A DNA stretch of 57,964 bases from Deltaproteobacteria bacterium. GTDB taxonomy: Bacteria; Bdellovibrionota_F; JAHFAK01. Shown one piece after another: positions 19,120 to 28,696 of the stretch. Position 1 is the stretch's first letter. The number at the start of each line of letters is the position of its first letter. Made by a program: the position numbers and the translations under genes. Below the pieces are notes generated by a model. The model saw only the letters and a program-made list of their open reading frames with translations, made no database searches and was not told the origin of the DNA. The stretch covers positions 2,514 through 60,477 of the forward strand of contig JAHFAK010000002.1 of the NCBI GenBank assembly GCA_023250585.1, given 5' to 3'.

Positions 19120-20006
19120 TCTGTTTGTGGCCCTTGTTTTAGTTTTTCGAGAAATTGTACAAAATATTGTGCAACATTTACACCGGTTGCTCGCTCGATG
19201 CCTTCAAGACCTGGAGATGAATTTACTTCGATAATTTGAGGACCCGTGGCAGTTTCGAGCATATCCACTCCCGCGACATTGAGACCAAGAATATGTGTGG
19301 CTTTTATCGCAGTTTCACTATAGATCTCTTTTAAATTAATTTTTTGTACCGCTCCACCTCGATGAACATTACTTCGAAATTCATCACCTTGGGCGGTTCG
19401 TCTCATCGATGCAACAACGGTATTTCCAACAACAATCGCGCGTATATCACGCCCTTTACTTTCTTTTACAAATTTTTGGATAAGTACATTTTGTTTGGAA
19501 ACATGCAGGGTCTCAATAATTGATTCCGCAACTTTGTTGGTTTCAGCTAAAATGACTCCTTTGCCTTGCGTTCCTTCAAGAAGCTTGATAATAACAGGAG
19601 CTCCGCCAATCTCTTTTATTGCCGGAAGTACAAGGGCACTATCTTTTACAAATATGGTTTGAGGAATTCCAATATTGTGACGAGCAAGCAGTTGAATAGA
19701 GGAAAGCTTATCACGAGCCGTTATGATTCCCAGTGCTGAATTGAGACAATGTTTCCCCATTTGCTCAAATTGGCGCACGACTGCAGTTCCAAAGAAAGTA
19801 ATAGAGGCGCCAATGCGGGGAATAACTGCATCTACTTTGCCTAATTTTTTGTTTTTATAGAGAAGCTCCGGTTTTCCCTGTTTAACATTAATCGATAATT
19901 CTAAAGGATTAATGATTCGCACATCATGGCCAGATTCTTTGCATGCTTCCTGTAATCGCTTCGTGCTGTAGAGTTTGGGTCCTCGTGAGAGAATGAGTAT
20001 TTTCAT
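19116..20006 (-). CDS. rimK: RimK-type ATP-grasp glutamate ligase
   Basis: A 296-aa ATP-grasp ligase close in length and motifs to RimK, which adds glutamates to the C-terminus of ribosomal protein S6 in E. coli. Seen are the N-terminal preATP-grasp part (MKILILSRGPKLYSTKRL), the VIIKLLEGTQGKGVILAE nucleotide-binding loop, and the metal-binding end IIEVNSSPGLEGIERATG. It overlaps the upstream protease-like gene (ATGA) and the downstream desuccinylase (ATGA). The three form one operon similar to known rim clusters. The S6 target is inferred from the family. Confidence 0.9.
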   Translation of the reverse strand: MKILILSRGPKLYSTKRLQEACKESGHDVRIINPLELSINVKQGKPELLYKNKKLGKVDAVIPRIGASITFFGTAVVRQFEQMGKHCLNSALGIITARDKLSSIQLLARHNIGIPQTIFVKDSALVLPAIKEIGGAPVIIKLLEGTQGKGVILAETNKVAESIIETLHVSKQNVLIQKFVKESKGRDIRAIVVGNTVVASMRRTAQGDEFRSNVHRGGAVQKINLKEIYSETAIKATHILGLNVAGVDMLETATGPQIIEVNSSPGLEGIERATGVNVAQYFVQFLEKLKQGPQTE

Positions 20007-20440
20007 AAACTTGCCTTTGTCTTTTTATTTAACAGGAATGATCGGGATACATCAACTAAGAAAAGGTCGTCAAGCGCATTTCTTCCTAAAAGCATACGAA
20101 AATTCATTCCTTCACGATTTACAAGATTTATAATAATATCTCGCTCAATTGGACCAATTTTTAACTTGGTTTTGACATACCATCGTTTTGTTTTTGTACC
20201 GGTACTTGATTTAACATGCCCCACTTTAAGTCTTTCGGTGATCACCTTTTTTTTGTAGATAAGATTTCTTTTTCGTAAGATTACATAAAAGCGAATACGA
20301 TTACGTGTCAATAGAGTCACATCTTCAACATGCAGCGAACTTGTTTGAGCACCTGTATCAATTTTTGCTCGTAGCTTATGAATGTCCCATTCTGGAAAAT
20401 CGACATATTCTCGCCAACCAATACTATGCTTTGTTTGCAT
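20003..20440 (-). CDS. RimB-like retropepsin-type (ATP-dependent zinc protease-annotated) protein
   Basis: A 145-aa protein of the family usually annotated as putative ATP-dependent zinc protease. It has a retropepsin-like AKIDTGAQTSSLH motif (residues about 23-37) and the closing RMLLGRNAL motif typical of aspartic-protease folds. Start chosen at MQTKHSIGW (20440); the longer opening runs into a dispersed repeat. It is the first gene of the three-gene rim-type operon. In Pseudomonas, RimB counteracts or processes RimK-modified protein; that this copy does so is inference. Confidence 0.8.
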   Translation of the reverse strand: MQTKHSIGWREYVDFPEWDIHKLRAKIDTGAQTSSLHVEDVTLLTRNRIRFYVILRKRNLIYKKKVITERLKVGHVKSSTGTKTKRWYVKTKLKIGPIERDIIINLVNREGMNFRMLLGRNALDDLFLVDVSRSFLLNKKTKASL

Positions 20441-20464
20441 TATTGATAGTATATCACAGAAAAA

Positions 20465-20509
20465 GGTGTGACACAACTTCCGGTCCATATGGGTATAGGC
20501 ATTTGGTTG
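20465..20509. repeat. Dispersed repeat D, copy 1
   Basis: GGTGTGACACAACTTCCGG and the GGGTATAGGCAT that follows recur with a few substitutions at 43894-43938. The repeat lies in the divergent gap between the rim operon and the START-domain gene. Confidence 0.65.
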
Positions 20510-20512
20510 GAG

Positions 20513-20610
20513 CCAAAAGGAGCCCGGCAACTTTCGGTCGAGAAAATGACCAAAAAGTACATGCACCTTTTAGTCAATTTTTTGACCTGGAGTTGCCAGC
20601 CTCCTTCTGG
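20513..20610. repeat. Imperfect inverted repeat upstream of the START-domain gene
   Basis: CCAAAAGGAGCCCGGCAACT (20513-20532) pairs with AGTTGCCAGCCTCCTTCTGG (20591-20610) apart from a few mismatches, and complementarity continues inward. It abuts repeat D and ends 13 bases before the next start codon. Looks like a miniature palindromic element; no coding potential seen. Confidence 0.7.
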
Positions 20611-20623
20611 TATTTTTAAAACT

Positions 20624-21430
20624 ATGAAATTACTATCTAAAATAATTATTGTATCTTTATTAATTGCTGCAAGTTCGGAGATAAAAGCTCTTGCTCTTTC
20701 TTTTTCCGAGTTTCAGTCATTATTCCAGACAATAAAACAGTATGGATCTAATAAAAAGCTGCCAGAAATTACACAAGATGCATATGAAAAGATCTTTAAG
20801 GGAAATGCTATAGTTAGAGTAGGAAAGGCAGATGCTGATAACAAATTTGCTTTCGTTGTAAAACATGCTGACGTTTCAATACAAAAATTGTGGGCTGTAA
20901 TTATCGATCGTGCTCATTATCACATATTTACTAAAGAAATTACCGAATCACGCATTCTCGACAAAATGAACGATCATTTTTTGACGTATATTTTTATTGA
21001 TGCGCCTTTTCCCATAAGTGATCGACAGCAGCTTCTTGACTGTTTTGCCAATAAAGAACTGTTCAATCATTCCAACAAAAAAATGTGGGAACATTACTGG
21101 AAAATTACTGAAGGACAGGAAAAAATTCTAGCTCGATATAATAAAAATCCAAAGAAAGCTCAGTTGGTACAAAAAAATAATGGTCAATGGATACTTGTGG
21201 ATTATGGCGCACATAAAACACTCGTTATTGCGTATTCAATTAATAATCCCGGTGGAAGCGTCCCTCAATCCGTTGTAGGTTTAGTCGCTGGAGATAAGCT
21301 TGAGAGCGCGGTAAATACAATGATTTCATGGGCCCAAAAGAAATTTACATCCCATTTTACCAAAGATCATGAGAAAATTCTTGCTCCTGATGAAACATAT
21401 AAAAGCGCTACAGAACTTTTAGGCTATTGA
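20624..21430 (+). CDS. Exported START/SRPBCC-domain lipid-binding protein
   Basis: A 268-aa protein with a signal peptide (MKLLSKIIIVSLLIAASSEI, then KALA). A START-like domain follows at about 70-260; recognisable parts are the KLWAVIIDRAHYHIFTKEI segment, IDAPFPISDRQ and the C-terminal amphipathic helix beginning PQSVVGLVAGDKLESAV. START domains bind lipids or other hydrophobic ligands; here it would act in the periplasm. Start chosen at ATG 20624 because the longer opening runs through repeats D and the inverted repeat. The 3' end overlaps the convergent gene by 23 bases. Confidence 0.8.
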   Translation: MKLLSKIIIVSLLIAASSEIKALALSFSEFQSLFQTIKQYGSNKKLPEITQDAYEKIFKGNAIVRVGKADADNKFAFVVKHADVSIQKLWAVIIDRAHYHIFTKEITESRILDKMNDHFLTYIFIDAPFPISDRQQLLDCFANKELFNHSNKKMWEHYWKITEGQEKILARYNKNPKKAQLVQKNNGQWILVDYGAHKTLVIAYSINNPGGSVPQSVVGLVAGDKLESAVNTMISWAQKKFTSHFTKDHEKILAPDETYKSATELLGY

Positions 21431-22619
21431 TAAATTCGTGCATATTCTTTAAATGAATAAACCTATCGTTTGCCTCTTCTGCACATGTTTTTTTTGTCTC
21501 AAGAAATTTTTCGAGAGGACTAAGATAAAATGCTTCTGAAGTCGAAAGTTCTTTTTTTGCAAAATCCACTATTTCTTGCGCGCTCATTTTTTTTTCTATT
21601 TTTTTGTTGTTGTAGACAAGTCCTTTTATTAGAGCTCCAATTGCAAGGACAACGTCAGGTTTATTGCAATCAAAAAGACGGATTTCTAAAGTTTTAAAAT
21701 TGAATCGCAAATGCGGATAAAGCATATTGAGATGTAACTTCCAGTCGTCAATAGTTGCCGTATATCCACTGTAGCCTTTATCAATAAATTCTTCAAAAGA
21801 TAGGCGATGAGTGATTTCTATAAAACGACTATTTTTATAGAGAAGGATCATCGGTATTTTTAGGGCAGCATCAATGTAATCTTGGAATGAATTTAGCGGA
21901 GCATTGTGATGTAAGGATATTCCACACCGCTCAGGATCGGTATTCTGCCATATGGTTTCACGAAAGTTCAATGTGTTCTGAATTGTACCGGTATAGATTG
22001 ATGAATTTGCAAACATATGCATGAGTGGCTGAGAGAGATTGAGGATCATATTATGTTTTCGGAGGGCATCTTCTTCAGAATTATAATCAATATTAACCTG
22101 TATTGCGGCGGATTGTTTCATCATCATATGTCCCATCGAACCTTTGGGAGCTAAATACTTTTGCATGATGCGATAGCGATCTTTTGGCATCCATGGAACA
22201 TCGGCGAGAGCATTCAGTGGATCAACACCACATGCAATAAATACAATGGAATATGTATCTTCTATTTCTTTAAGAATACCAACATATGTATCTAATGCTT
22301 TTTTAATTTCTTTAATGGTCTTATACGGCGCAAATGATGCTTCTAGTTGTCCGCCCGGCTCAAGTGTCATATAGAAATCATCTCGTGAAGCGCCAATGAG
22401 AAGATGTTCTTCATATTTTGGCTCAAAACCTAAGCTAACAAAATATTCAAGAATATTTTTAATTCCAGGTTTTGAATCATAGTCTAAACGTTTGAGTGTT
22501 TTTTTATCTAAACAAATAATTTCATATTCAATGCCAATTTTATTTTCCGAGGGCGGCACAATGGAATTATGAAAATGTTTTTGTAGATCAGTATAGATTA
22601 GTTTTGTTTCTTGTCTCAT
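21408..22619 (-). CDS. Glutamate-cysteine ligase, GCS2 family
   Basis: A 403-aa protein of the GCS2 (plant/alpha-proteobacterial GshA, EgtA) family, which joins glutamate and cysteine to gamma-glutamylcysteine for glutathione-like thiols. Motifs seen are KIGIEYEIICLD near the start, TLEPGGQLEASFAPY, MKQSAAIQVNIDY and the SRFIEITHRL and LEIRLFD segments. It overlaps the upstream pepE-like gene by four bases and is the last gene of the fatty-acid operon. No glutathione synthetase is seen nearby, so the final thiol is unknown. Confidence 0.88.
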   Translation of the reverse strand: MRQETKLIYTDLQKHFHNSIVPPSENKIGIEYEIICLDKKTLKRLDYDSKPGIKNILEYFVSLGFEPKYEEHLLIGASRDDFYMTLEPGGQLEASFAPYKTIKEIKKALDTYVGILKEIEDTYSIVFIACGVDPLNALADVPWMPKDRYRIMQKYLAPKGSMGHMMMKQSAAIQVNIDYNSEEDALRKHNMILNLSQPLMHMFANSSIYTGTIQNTLNFRETIWQNTDPERCGISLHHNAPLNSFQDYIDAALKIPMILLYKNSRFIEITHRLSFEEFIDKGYSGYTATIDDWKLHLNMLYPHLRFNFKTLEIRLFDCNKPDVVLAIGALIKGLVYNNKKIEKKMSAQEIVDFAKKELSTSEAFYLSPLEKFLETKKTCAEEANDRFIHLKNMHEFINSLKVL

Positions 22620-23401
22620 AAAAGCTTGTGGGTAATATTTTTGTTTGGTGTAACTTCTTCTCTTTTTTGACCTTTGCGAAAGATTACTGCAGGTTCATTG
22701 AGTGGAGACTCATATGAGATGTGATTTTTTTTTATTATGAGTACACTTCCTTCGGGAATTCCAATGACATCTAAATTGTTGTCTGTTTCTTGATGATATT
22801 CTTTAATTCGCTGTTCACGTGTTTCTCCCAGGTGTTCAATTAAGCGTTTTCCTAAACGTCGATATGTTCTACCTCCAAAGTAATGGGGATTAATTTGAAA
22901 AGGGAGTAACGAAAGCGCATCAAGTTTTTTGGGAGTAACAATGGGCCAATCATTGGTTGTCCTAATCGTTGGTGCGGCGATGTTTGATCCAGCGCTGATG
23001 CCTATATAAGGAATCCCTGCAGCAACTCGCTCTTGAATAATTTTTATGAGATTATTTTTATACAACTGATGTAAGAGCTTAAAAGTATTTCCTCCATTGA
23101 CATAAATTACCTCTGCAGTTTTGAGTACTTCTTGTTGATTACGAGATTCATGAATACTCTCTAATTTTCTTCCCGAAAATATGTCATTGTTTTCAAACCA
23201 TGAATATGCAGAAAGCCGATCAGCTGGATCAAGCGCATAAAAGATCATGGCAACTTTTTTTACGTTACTCCTGAGAAAGGCATTAATTTGTTTTCTGAGG
23301 TAATCGTTATGACCTTTAAATCCTCCACTTCCCAAAAGTAGAGATGCATGAGGAGATATAATCTTTTTGTGTATTTTAGAATTGCTCAAGCGCTTTTTCA
23401 T
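22616..23401 (-). CDS. PepE-like (S51) dipeptidase
   Basis: A 261-aa class-I glutamine-amidotransferase-like serine peptidase of family S51 (alpha-aspartyl dipeptidase PepE, cyanophycinase relatives). The nucleophile region YIGISAGSNIAAPT contains the probable catalytic Ser136; VIYVNGGNTFKLLHQL is the conserved glycine loop, and QINPHYF supplies a conserved histidine. It probably splits Asp-X dipeptides in the cytoplasm. The 5' end overlaps the HAD gene by 26 bases and the 3' end overlaps the glutamate-cysteine ligase by four. Specificity uncertain. Confidence 0.85.
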   Translation of the reverse strand: MKKRLSNSKIHKKIISPHASLLLGSGGFKGHNDYLRKQINAFLRSNVKKVAMIFYALDPADRLSAYSWFENNDIFSGRKLESIHESRNQQEVLKTAEVIYVNGGNTFKLLHQLYKNNLIKIIQERVAAGIPYIGISAGSNIAAPTIRTTNDWPIVTPKKLDALSLLPFQINPHYFGGRTYRRLGKRLIEHLGETREQRIKEYHQETDNNLDVIGIPEGSVLIIKKNHISYESPLNEPAVIFRKGQKREEVTPNKNITHKLL

Positions 23402-24605
23402 TTTTGAAAACCTGTATAGTTTGGGTGAATTTTTCTTTTTCAGCGGTATTTAATTTCAAGCGAGTTTCTAGTTCTTTTTCAGAAGCAACAAAGCCCGGGG
23501 ATTTTTTATATAATGTCGGTTGAATCAGCCACTTTTCTTTATCTGAATTTTTGATGAGTTCAGCTGTCGCTGCTTGATAATCTTTCTTTTCAAGTCGTGC
23601 AATCCAAAGTCGATTTTCTGCCCATTCAAGCATTTGATGGTCGTTGGGACTATCGCCTGCGATAAAAAATGGATGCTCGTGAGTGATATGCTTGAAAATC
23701 ATTGCTACTTTTCCTTCATAGGCAGGAAGTGGGTATGAGAGCTCATATAAAAGTTCATACTGTTGTAATTCAGAAATTTCCAAATTGCGATATGCTTTAT
23801 TTTCTTTTACTAATGATTCATCTTTGTACAGTTTTCCATCTCGCTTATCTTTGAGTAATGTGCTCACCCCCAGGACATGATCGGGAGCTATCGTTGTATT
23901 TTTTCCATATTTTTTTTGTAAAAGTTGATTGAGCTCTTTCGTGACTAAATAGCGCACACTCCAGACATTGCTTGCTGTAATAACATACACATTAAATCCA
24001 TTCGAGATCATTGTTCCTGCAAGATCAATCATTTCAGGATAAAAGAAGGGAAGGCGATAGCCATTCACCATTGTTTCACCAAGGGATGAATCTTCTCGAT
24101 CCTTTGCTCCTGTACCTTCTTTATATGCTTTTTTTGTTGCGGAAATAACATCTTGCGGTGTTAACCCAGCCATAATTTGTACAATCCATGCATAGGCATT
24201 TGAATAAGGGGTTTTTTCATCTTTAATATGTTTTGTCGCTTCAAGAAAGTCTTCATAGTAAGCAGTTACATTCGGTGAAGTCGCAAGACTTACATGTCGG
24301 GTATCTATTGTAAAATCTGGTGCCCATTGAGCATAGGGACTATTTTTATGTATAGTATTCTCAATGGCAAGCGTCGCAAATGTTGCTTCCCCGATATCTC
24401 GAGAAACCATCGTATTATCAAAATCAAAGATCACAATTTTTGATTTATTTTTGTTTTCTTGAATAAGGTTTTCAAGTCGAGATTTAATTGTTGGCATCCA
24501 GTTACCTTGAGGTAATGTAACTTTAGCATCAGAAGTCGTCACAATAGTAAGAAACATACATGAAAAAACAGTAATTACATCAGTACTAAAAAATTTTGAT
24601 AACAT
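23376..24605 (-). CDS. Exported HAD-superfamily phosphatase
   Basis: A 409-aa HAD hydrolase with an N-terminal signal-like segment (about 1-27) and catalytic motif I FDFDNTMVS (D61, D63). Motif II is the VYVITASNVW stretch and motif IV is FIAGDSPNDHQML. It resembles phosphorylcholine/phosphoserine phosphatase-type enzymes with a large cap (about 75-200), but the substrate is unknown. Start chosen at MLSKFF (24605), which has GGAGG five bases upstream; an ATG at 24617 lacks such a site. It sits within the fatty-acid operon, 11 bases after the acyl-CoA dehydrogenase stop, so release of lipid head groups is a possible role (inference). Confidence 0.8.
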   Translation of the reverse strand: MLSKFFSTDVITVFSCMFLTIVTTSDAKVTLPQGNWMPTIKSRLENLIQENKNKSKIVIFDFDNTMVSRDIGEATFATLAIENTIHKNSPYAQWAPDFTIDTRHVSLATSPNVTAYYEDFLEATKHIKDEKTPYSNAYAWIVQIMAGLTPQDVISATKKAYKEGTGAKDREDSSLGETMVNGYRLPFFYPEMIDLAGTMISNGFNVYVITASNVWSVRYLVTKELNQLLQKKYGKNTTIAPDHVLGVSTLLKDKRDGKLYKDESLVKENKAYRNLEISELQQYELLYELSYPLPAYEGKVAMIFKHITHEHPFFIAGDSPNDHQMLEWAENRLWIARLEKKDYQAATAELIKNSDKEKWLIQPTLYKKSPGFVASEKELETRLKLNTAEKEKFTQTIQVFKNEKALEQF

Positions 24606-24616
24606 ATCGGCCTCCA

Positions 24617-26518
24617 TTATTCTTTATCACCAATCCATATAATTCCGTCTTCCATCCATTTCATCTCTCCATCAAGAATACTCTTCGCAATTTTATTTGC
24701 TTTCTTTGTGCTATTACAACACAGAGCTCTGAAATGATCGTTGATTGAGAGACGCGTTTCACGACAGAAAAGATCCGCAAGTTCTCTAGGAGACGTATCT
24801 GCAGGATTTTTCTTAGAAAGCATGTGAGCGTAACTAATTGAAGCAGTCATGGCAAAGAGCTCAACGGCTACTTCAATGAGGTGTCCTAAGCGAACTTGTT
24901 TTTTTTCTAATCGTGCCTGATAGAGCATCATACTGTGAAATAAACTCCGTGCGAGTTTTTGAGTTTTACGTTCTATAAAGCGTAGATGACAGGACAAAAA
25001 ATTACCATGAGATAATGAAAAAAATGATTGTATTGTTTTCCACCAAAGCATGGGATACCAACGAATATAGAACCCCAACATTCTTAAAAGTGCTTTACAT
25101 TTTTTGGAAAGGCTACTTCGTTTATCAAGTAAGTCTCCTGCGACTTTGAGATGGGGATCAAGAGCTTCGCGAGCTAAGAATAGTTTAAGTATTTCTGAAG
25201 TTCCTTCGATAATCGTATTAATCCGAGCATCGCGCATCATGCGTTCAACAGGGTAGGGGTGCTCTCCTCGAGCTTTTAATGATGATGCTTTTTCATAGCC
25301 TCGACCACCGCATAATTGCATAGTTTGATCGATGATTTTCCAGGCGGTTTCACTTGCAAAAAGTTTTGTCATGGCGGATTCCATACGAATATCGACATCG
25401 CCTTTATCAACAAAGTATGAAGAAATCATAGTCATTGCTTCCATGGCAAATGTTCGTGATGCTATATAGGAAATTTTCTTTCGGCCTTCTTCATGAAGTC
25501 CAATAGGCTGACCCCATTGGACACGGGATTTTCCAAAACGTCGTGCAATGGAAAGACACTGTTTTGCCAAACCAACACTTGCGGCAGGCAACGTCATTCG
25601 TCCTGCATTAAGTGTAGTGAGTGCAAGTTTTAATCCACGGCCTTCGCCATATAAGATGTTTTCTCGTGGAACTTTGACATTGGTAAAACTCATCAGCGCA
25701 TTCTGCATCCCGCCGAGGCCCATAAATTCACAGCGATGCTCCATTTTAATGCCTGGCGTATCGCGCTCAACAATAAAAGCAGTAATTTGTTTTTTTTCTT
25801 TACCGTTCGTATACTTCGGTGGAGTTTTAGCCATTACGACCAATAGCTTTGCAATGGGGCCATTGGTGCACCAGAGTTTTTTGCCATTGATAATAAAGCT
25901 TTTACCATCTTCAGTGGGGATTGCTTCGGTTGTCATATTTGCAGGATCTGATCCAACAAGTGGTTCAGTAAGCGCAAAAGCTGAAATTGTATCTTTTGTA
26001 AACCATGGAAAATATTTTTTCTTTTGAGCTTCCGTCCCAAATAATTTTAATGGCTGGGGAACTCCAATGGATTGATGAGCAGAAACCATGACAGCAGTAC
26101 CTCCGCAATATGAAGCAAGCATCATCATGACACGATTGTAATTTACTTGCGAAAAACCAAGCCCGCCATATTCTTTTGGTACTTTCATCGCAAAAACACC
26201 CAGGGTAAAAAAATCATCAATAATTTTTTGCGGAATTGTACGCGTGCGATCCACTTCTTCGGGATCGAGATTTTGTTCTAAATACGTTTTTAATTTTTTA
26301 ATGTACTCATCGCCAATTTTTTTTTCTTCCAGTGATTGAGTAGGAAATGGAAAGATAAGATCACGATCAAATATGCCCATAAAGAGCTGACTTCCAAAAC
26401 TTTTGTATGTCCATTCTTTTTCACGGGCAGCTTCGGTTATTTCAAGTGCTTCTCGTTGTCCCGCTGACATTTTTGAAGTATCAAAATTTATGTCGTGGTC
26501 ATGATGTTCAGTACTCAT
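24617..26518 (-). CDS. Acyl-CoA dehydrogenase
   Basis: A 633-aa FAD-dependent acyl-CoA dehydrogenase that makes trans-2-enoyl-CoA, the first step of beta-oxidation. Seen are the FALTEPLVGSDPANM flavin region, the WCTNGPIAKLLVVMAKT segment, the LCGGRGYE motif and the C-terminal IIEGTSEI motif with the likely catalytic glutamate. About 200 extra residues after the core form a helical C-terminal domain as in long/very-long-chain enzymes. It overlaps the FadB-like gene by four bases. Chain-length specificity is inferred only from architecture. Confidence 0.93.
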   Translation of the reverse strand: MSTEHHDHDINFDTSKMSAGQREALEITEAAREKEWTYKSFGSQLFMGIFDRDLIFPFPTQSLEEKKIGDEYIKKLKTYLEQNLDPEEVDRTRTIPQKIIDDFFTLGVFAMKVPKEYGGLGFSQVNYNRVMMMLASYCGGTAVMVSAHQSIGVPQPLKLFGTEAQKKKYFPWFTKDTISAFALTEPLVGSDPANMTTEAIPTEDGKSFIINGKKLWCTNGPIAKLLVVMAKTPPKYTNGKEKKQITAFIVERDTPGIKMEHRCEFMGLGGMQNALMSFTNVKVPRENILYGEGRGLKLALTTLNAGRMTLPAASVGLAKQCLSIARRFGKSRVQWGQPIGLHEEGRKKISYIASRTFAMEAMTMISSYFVDKGDVDIRMESAMTKLFASETAWKIIDQTMQLCGGRGYEKASSLKARGEHPYPVERMMRDARINTIIEGTSEILKLFLAREALDPHLKVAGDLLDKRSSLSKKCKALLRMLGFYIRWYPMLWWKTIQSFFSLSHGNFLSCHLRFIERKTQKLARSLFHSMMLYQARLEKKQVRLGHLIEVAVELFAMTASISYAHMLSKKNPADTSPRELADLFCRETRLSINDHFRALCCNSTKKANKIAKSILDGEMKWMEDGIIWIGDKE

Positions 26519-28677
26519 TGTGCCTCCTCATAGAATTTTCGATTATTCCTTTTCATGTCTTCCAACAACATACATGGTTTAAATCGTTCACCATACCGTT
26601 CATGTAAATAATGAAACGTATGCATGACGCTTTCTATGCCAAGTGAATCAACATAACGAAGTATTCCTCCACGAAATGGCGGAAAACCTGTGCCCATAAC
26701 GAGTGCCATATCGAGATAATAGGGGCGTTCAATAATAGCTTCTTCCAGACATTGACCTGATTCATTGATCAGCCTAAATACCATGCGGTCAAGGATGTCT
26801 TTATCGCGGATTTGTAGTGGCGATATATTGTATGATTCTTGAACTTCATGGACAAGTTTCACTACATCTTTATTGAAATACTTTTCTTTTGAATTATGAA
26901 TATAAAAACCGGCTCCTGATTTTTTCCCCAGTAATTTTTGTTTTTCAATCATAAGCTTTAAGAGTTCGATATGATGAGTATCAAGATTTAAACGTCCTGC
27001 AAGAATTCGACAAACTTTGTAACACACATCAAGACCGATTTCATCGGCAAGAATGAATGGTCCCATAGGCATTCCAAAGCCTTCCATTATAGCATCTATT
27101 CGTTCTATATCGATTCCTTCTTGAGCCATCAGTGTTGCTTCAATCATATAAGGGATGAGAATACGATTAACCAAAAAACCTGGAGAATCTTTCACAACAA
27201 GCGGAGTCTTTTTAAGCCGCCGCGCCAGCGCAATAGTTGTTGCGATCGTTTGGCCTGATGTATTTTTCCCTGGAATAATTTCTACCAAAGGCATTCGATT
27301 CACTGGATTAAAAAAATGCATGCCAATAAAACGATCAGGATTTTTTAATACGCTACTCATTTCATGAATGGAAAGAGTTGAAGTATTTGAAGCTATAATA
27401 GTATTTTCTCGAACATTATTTTCAAGTTCTCTAAATGCTTGTTTCTTTATTTCCATGTCTTCGATGATTGCTTCAATAACAATGTCATGTTGTCTAAATC
27501 CCGTGTAATCGAGTGTTGAGCTGAGTTTGTGCATTTTAATACGTATTTCATTTTTTGGAACTGGTTTGTGCTCTCCCGCTTTTTGATAAATTCCTGCGGT
27601 TGTCGCATATGCTTTTCGTAATGGCTCAAGCGCAATATCTTTCATGCGAATAGGAATATGCGCATTGGAGAATGCCCATCCGATACCTCCTCCCATAATG
27701 CCTGCACCTAAGACACCGGCAGAATAAATTGGTTTAGGCTCAATTTTTTCTTTTTCACCGGCATCTTTTTTTAAAGCTTCGCCGATAAAAAAAAGCTGAA
27801 TGAGATTTTTGCTAATATCAGTGATTGCTAGATGACTAAAAAAGTCTCGCTCTTTTTTGAGTCCTTCATGTAAAGGAGAAGCAAAACTTTCCTGTAGTAA
27901 TTCTACAATTTTTAAGGGAGCTGGATATACTCCTTTTGTTTTTTTCCAAACATCTTTTTTTGCTTTATAAAAAAGAAAGGCTCGTCCTAAAGGATTTTTT
28001 TCAAGTGCGATTTCGAGCAATCCTTTTAATTTTCGTCTTTTGAAAATTTTTTCTCTTTCTGAATCGTTTGCAATTGTTTCTAAAAATTGAGCAAGTTTTT
28101 CTTCTTTAAATTCTTGAGGTATCAGGGCATCAACAACTTTTAAGGCATATGCTTTTCTGCCATCAAATGGTTTTCCCGTTAGAATAATAGAGAGGCTTTT
28201 GGTGAGTCCAATGAGTTTTGGTAATCGTTGTGTTCCTCCCCACCCAGGTAAAATTCCAAGATTTACTTCGGGTAATCCAATAGCCACTTTATCATTATCA
28301 GTAGCAACTCTAAATGTACATGCAAGTGAAAACTCAGTTCCTCCGCCTAAGCATGCGCCATCAATGACAGCTACGGTAGGAAAGGGGAGATCTTCCAATT
28401 TATTGAATACATCTTGGCCACGTTTTGCTAACTTTTCTGCAATCGATTGTTTTTTAATAGCTACTATTTCTTTAATGTCAGCTCCGGCAATAAAAATATT
28501 TTTTTTAGCGCTTTCGATAACGAGAATCTTTATCTCTGTATTGTTTTTCAATGAATCAATCAGCTTTTCTAATTCCTCAACAACTTCTCCCGTGAATTTA
28601 TTTACTTTTTCGCCGGGAAGATCGAATATGAGACGACCAATGCCGCGTATTATCTGTAAATTAAATGCATGACTCAT
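26515..28677 (-). CDS. fadB: FadB-like multifunctional enzyme (enoyl-CoA hydratase / 3-hydroxyacyl-CoA dehydrogenase)
   Basis: A 720-aa fusion. Residues 1-190 are a crotonase domain with FIAGADIKEI as oxyanion region and catalytic glutamates in GACLGGGTEFSLAC and GLPEVNLGILPG. Residues about 315-500 are the NAD-binding part of 3-hydroxyacyl-CoA dehydrogenase (VLGAGIMGGGIGW, MHFFNPVNRMPLVEI with the catalytic His). Two C-terminal dehydrogenase domains follow to 715. It carries out hydration and oxidation in beta-oxidation and would act with the thiolase encoded 19 bases upstream. FadB and FadJ types are not separable by eye. Confidence 0.94.
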   Translation of the reverse strand: MSHAFNLQIIRGIGRLIFDLPGEKVNKFTGEVVEELEKLIDSLKNNTEIKILVIESAKKNIFIAGADIKEIVAIKKQSIAEKLAKRGQDVFNKLEDLPFPTVAVIDGACLGGGTEFSLACTFRVATDNDKVAIGLPEVNLGILPGWGGTQRLPKLIGLTKSLSIILTGKPFDGRKAYALKVVDALIPQEFKEEKLAQFLETIANDSEREKIFKRRKLKGLLEIALEKNPLGRAFLFYKAKKDVWKKTKGVYPAPLKIVELLQESFASPLHEGLKKERDFFSHLAITDISKNLIQLFFIGEALKKDAGEKEKIEPKPIYSAGVLGAGIMGGGIGWAFSNAHIPIRMKDIALEPLRKAYATTAGIYQKAGEHKPVPKNEIRIKMHKLSSTLDYTGFRQHDIVIEAIIEDMEIKKQAFRELENNVRENTIIASNTSTLSIHEMSSVLKNPDRFIGMHFFNPVNRMPLVEIIPGKNTSGQTIATTIALARRLKKTPLVVKDSPGFLVNRILIPYMIEATLMAQEGIDIERIDAIMEGFGMPMGPFILADEIGLDVCYKVCRILAGRLNLDTHHIELLKLMIEKQKLLGKKSGAGFYIHNSKEKYFNKDVVKLVHEVQESYNISPLQIRDKDILDRMVFRLINESGQCLEEAIIERPYYLDMALVMGTGFPPFRGGILRYVDSLGIESVMHTFHYLHERYGERFKPCMLLEDMKRNNRKFYEEAQ

Positions 28678-28696
28678 GAGTACCTCCTGTCTCTCA

